Shown piece by piece: positions 61,347 to 64,000 of a stretch of DNA of 64,000 bases. The stretch covers positions 1 through 64,000 of the forward strand of contig NZ_JHVM01000013.1 of NCBI RefSeq assembly GCF_000620145.1, written 5' to 3'. This DNA is from Deefgea rivuli DSM 18356. GTDB lineage: Bacteria > Pseudomonadota > Gammaproteobacteria > Burkholderiales > Chitinibacteraceae. Position 1 is the stretch's first letter. Every line of letters begins with the position of its first letter. The notes below the pieces were generated by a model, which saw nothing but the letters and a program-made list of their open reading frames with translations, made no database searches and had not been told where the DNA came from. A program made the position numbers and the translations under genes.

Positions 61347-64000
61347 ATGAAAAAAACAATGCTTCTATCTCTTACCTTGCTAATGGCATATCCAGTTTTT
61401 GCTGCACCAGAAAAACTGCCCCCGATTCCTCATCTGCATTCCAGTGTGATCCAAGGCCAATTGCCTAATGGTTTGCGCTATTTGATCAAACCGATTGCAC
61501 CGCAAGCGGGTCAATCTAGCGAAGTGGAGCTGCGCTTGCTGGTCAATAGCGGCTCGCTCAGCGAAGACAAAGATGAGCGTGGTATCGCGCATTTGATCGA
61601 ACATATGGCATTTCGGCAGACCCAAAATTTCGGTAAAGATGAAATCAAAGCGCTGTATTCCAGCAACGGTATGCGCATGGGCAATGACAGTAATGCCTTT
61701 ACTGGACATGAAAATACGACGTATTTCTTCAAATTTAAGCGTGAATCTTTAGACCGTGGCCTGCTGCTGATGGCCGATTGGGCCAATGGCAAGATTGTGT
61801 TTGACCCCGAAGAGCTGAAAACCGAGCGGCAAGTGGTGATCGATGAGATGAATCTACGTAAAGTCGATACAGTCAATTGGCGTAGTTTTTATTCGGTGTT
61901 GATTCCTGATGCGCCGCATCTAGAAAATATGCCGATTGGCTTTGAGGAAAATGTACGTGATTTGTCGCCCGAGCGGATCGAGGCGCTGTATCGCAAGCTG
62001 TATCAGCCGCAAAAAATGACTTTGGTGATTGCTGGCGATGTGCCAAAAAACATCGAGCAAACCATCAAAACGCTGTTTGTCAAAGCGCCGATGGGTGATC
62101 AAGCTAGCCAATACCCTGCTTTACCTTTAACGCCTAAAGTGCGTAGCTATCGCGGCAATCCATGGCCGCAAGATGAGTTGGCGGTGTCTTGGGGATTCTT
62201 GCAACCGCCAATCAGTGATGCACGACAGGTTCAATTACAAAAACTGGCTATGCTGGCTTTGTCGCAACGGCTAAGCAAAATGTCTACCTTGGAAAATGAA
62301 CCGTTTGCCAATGCGTCGATGGCCGACTGGAGTGGCAGTATCGGCCGCGAGTCATACTTGACCTTATATGCTGCAGTCAGGGAGCAAAATCCAGGTGCCA
62401 CGCTCACTCAGATGTATCGAGAAATTCGCCGTGCGCGCGAATTTGGCTTAACTGCGGCTGAAGTGACCGAGGCCATCGATATGTACATGTTGGCGATAAA
62501 GAATATTCCAGCATCGAATGAAACTTGGGCCAATAGCTTAACGAGTTCGGCCAAAATGGGCGTGCCTGAATTGTATGTCGCTGAGCAGAAATCGATTTTC
62601 GATCCGGCAATGATCACGCCGCAAGCGGTGAATGCCGCGCTACAGCAAATCTTAACTACGCCCGATCAGGTCGCCATTTTAATTGGTAAGACCACGACGA
62701 AGGCCGCAAATGAGGATTATTACAGCTGGCATGACGATAAATTGAACGCGATGATCGCCGCAGTGGAGACAGAGACTTTGCAAGCGCCGGTCGCCCATGT
62801 TGCAAAACCGCTGCTGGCCAAAGAGCCACCGCGTGGCAAGGTCGTACAGACAAAAACAGAAAATGGCGTCACCGTTTGGACGTTGAGCAACGGCGCGCAA
62901 GTTTTAGTTCGCCAGCAACGTCAGCCAGACGAGCGCATTGGCATTAATGGACGCTTTGCGGGAGGCGCATTGGCCTTGCCCAAAGAGTGGCGCTTTGTCT
63001 CGCAAATCTTGCCCAAGTATATGGCGGCAGCGGGAGCTGGGAATTTGACGGCTGCCGAGATTGGCCAAGCGATTCGTAATGAAGAGCTGCAATTGCAACC
63101 GATGTTTGAAACTGCCCAGCATGGTTTTGGCGGTGTCGCTGCAGAGCGCTCTTTGAAACCCTTGATGCAGTTGATTTACCTTGGTCTTGCTGAGCCGCGC
63201 AGTGATGACGCAGCCCGAAAAAATACGCCAGATCAAGCGTATGCCGCTTATTGGCCTAACGGCCCCGGCTTTTTGCAAAATCTCTACGGTGCTGCGTGGC
63301 CTTATCGGGTTTGGGGCAGTCTGACCGACTTTGAGATTACAACTGAAAAACTCAATGAGCTACGTGACCAGTTGTATGGCAATCCAGCGCAGTTGCGGAT
63401 CGTTTTAACTGGCGTTGCGGACATGTCGCAGATGAAAGACTTGGTGGAGCGCTATATCGCCAGTATTCCGCCAGCGAGGCCAACGGCAGTGTCCTTGTTA
63501 CCGACCAAAATTGAACCGAAAGTCCAATCTTTATCGAACACAGTGTTAAGTGAACGTCTGAAAGAGTCGCTAAAGACATTTACGTTTCGTGATGATAAGT
63601 ATACGGTCTGGAGCGTTGCATTAGATGGTTCAGGGTCGAATACCCAGAATGCCTTCCTGCAAGAAGGCTTAAACGATGTGATTAAACAGCGCTTGTTTAC
63701 GACATTGCGCGAGCAAGCGGGGGATTCTTATGCCGTGAATAGCGCTGGCGAAATGTCGCCCTACTATGGTCCTACGCTCGATATTAGTTACAGCGTATCG
63801 CGTGAAAAATGCGGAGAGGCTTTAGTGCTCACCGCGCAGGAATTAAGAAAACTGAGCCAAAATTCGGTCACCGATGCCGAGTTGAAGTCTATGCATGAGT
63901 TGATGCAAAAAGGCTTGGATAATGGCCCGAAATATCCGTTTGGATATGCTTATTCACAAATGTTCCATTGGGTGAATAATAGCGATTTAAGCTGGGTGAA
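61347..64000 (+). CDS. M16 family zinc protease, partial at the window end
   Basis: The frame stays open from the ATG at 61347 to the end (884 codons). The signal peptide MKKTMLLSLTLLMAYPVFA directs it to the periplasm. The inverted zinc motif H82-L-I-E-H86 is followed by a downstream Glu in ELKTERQVVIDEM, so the first M16 domain is catalytic; a second, inactive-like domain begins near residue 505 (VWTLSNGAQVLVRQQ). The layout resembles the PqqL type of about 930 residues. A CATAAT at about 61313 could be its -10. Confidence 0.93.
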   Translation, partial: MKKTMLLSLTLLMAYPVFAAPEKLPPIPHLHSSVIQGQLPNGLRYLIKPIAPQAGQSSEVELRLLVNSGSLSEDKDERGIAHLIEHMAFRQTQNFGKDEIKALYSSNGMRMGNDSNAFTGHENTTYFFKFKRESLDRGLLLMADWANGKIVFDPEELKTERQVVIDEMNLRKVDTVNWRSFYSVLIPDAPHLENMPIGFEENVRDLSPERIEALYRKLYQPQKMTLVIAGDVPKNIEQTIKTLFVKAPMGDQASQYPALPLTPKVRSYRGNPWPQDELAVSWGFLQPPISDARQVQLQKLAMLALSQRLSKMSTLENEPFANASMADWSGSIGRESYLTLYAAVREQNPGATLTQMYREIRRAREFGLTAAEVTEAIDMYMLAIKNIPASNETWANSLTSSAKMGVPELYVAEQKSIFDPAMITPQAVNAALQQILTTPDQVAILIGKTTTKAANEDYYSWHDDKLNAMIAAVETETLQAPVAHVAKPLLAKEPPRGKVVQTKTENGVTVWTLSNGAQVLVRQQRQPDERIGINGRFAGGALALPKEWRFVSQILPKYMAAAGAGNLTAAEIGQAIRNEELQLQPMFETAQHGFGGVAAERSLKPLMQLIYLGLAEPRSDDAARKNTPDQAYAAYWPNGPGFLQNLYGAAWPYRVWGSLTDFEITTEKLNELRDQLYGNPAQLRIVLTGVADMSQMKDLVERYIASIPPARPTAVSLLPTKIEPKVQSLSNTVLSERLKESLKTFTFRDDKYTVWSVALDGSGSNTQNAFLQEGLNDVIKQRLFTTLREQAGDSYAVNSAGEMSPYYGPTLDISYSVSREKCGEALVLTAQELRKLSQNSVTDAELKSMHELMQKGLDNGPKYPFGYAYSQMFHWVNNSDLSWV

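Overview
This 64 kb window reads as a stretch of betaproteobacterial chromosome, most likely Neisseriales, perhaps a chitin-using genus of the Chitinibacteraceae/Chromobacteriaceae type. That is inferred from gene content and order: pilMNOPQ-aroKB, miaB-phoH-ybeY-corC-lnt, pssA/psd, the Gcr-type 'site-specific recombinase' family and a secreted GH18 chitinase with chitin-binding modules. I saw no phage, insertion sequence, CRISPR array or tRNA. Most of the window is ordinary housekeeping DNA.

Layout. 1-370: end of an rRNA operon (5S plus terminator). 0.5-5 kb: nnrD, a PilZ protein, a degenerate nucleotidyltransferase and mrcA. 5-12 kb: the type IV pilus operon pilMNOPQ running into aroK-aroB. 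12-14 kb: yihY, wrbA, DUF2069. 14-22 kb: branched-chain amino acid and phospholipid genes (leuA with an N-terminal HTH extension, pssA, psd, ilvC, ilvH, ilvI). 22.7-24.5 kb: ECF sigma factor operon. 24.6-31 kb: lnt-corC-ybeY-(DUF5329)-phoH-miaB. 31.4-39.7 kb: an AT-rich accessory island on the minus strand with two very short type IV pilins, a separate secreted Cys-rich protein, an ABC transporter, a multi-domain glycosyltransferase and a methyltransferase. 39.7-45 kb: nrdG/nrdD, an outer-membrane protein and hslU. 45.6-64 kb: an HD-GYP response regulator, ilvA, a CHASE-PAS protein, cysK, cca, DUF1398, chitinase, metF, a glycine-zipper lipoprotein, a 2OG oxygenase, Gcr, a GST and an M16 protease cut by the window end.

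The most notable signals are not single genes. (1) Eleven copies of an exactly 51-bp imperfect palindrome (TGGGTAT...ATACCCA) sit between genes, usually within a few bases of a stop codon, and keep one chromosomal orientation. (2) Four copies of a 106-bp palindromic repeat in two subfamilies, three of them in divergent promoter regions. (3) The island at 31-39 kb looks like a split-pilin system: pilins of 59 and 61 codons, each behind a sigma-54-type -24/-12 site, followed by a secreted partner and an ABC transporter reminiscent of Myxococcus pilGHI plus glycosylation genes. (4) leuA has an in-frame HTH extension and two nearly identical ribosome-binding sites, so two products are likely. (5) nrdD has NrdR-type and FNR-type boxes and an intrinsic terminator inside its leader. 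All functional calls come from reading motifs by eye; no database search was run.
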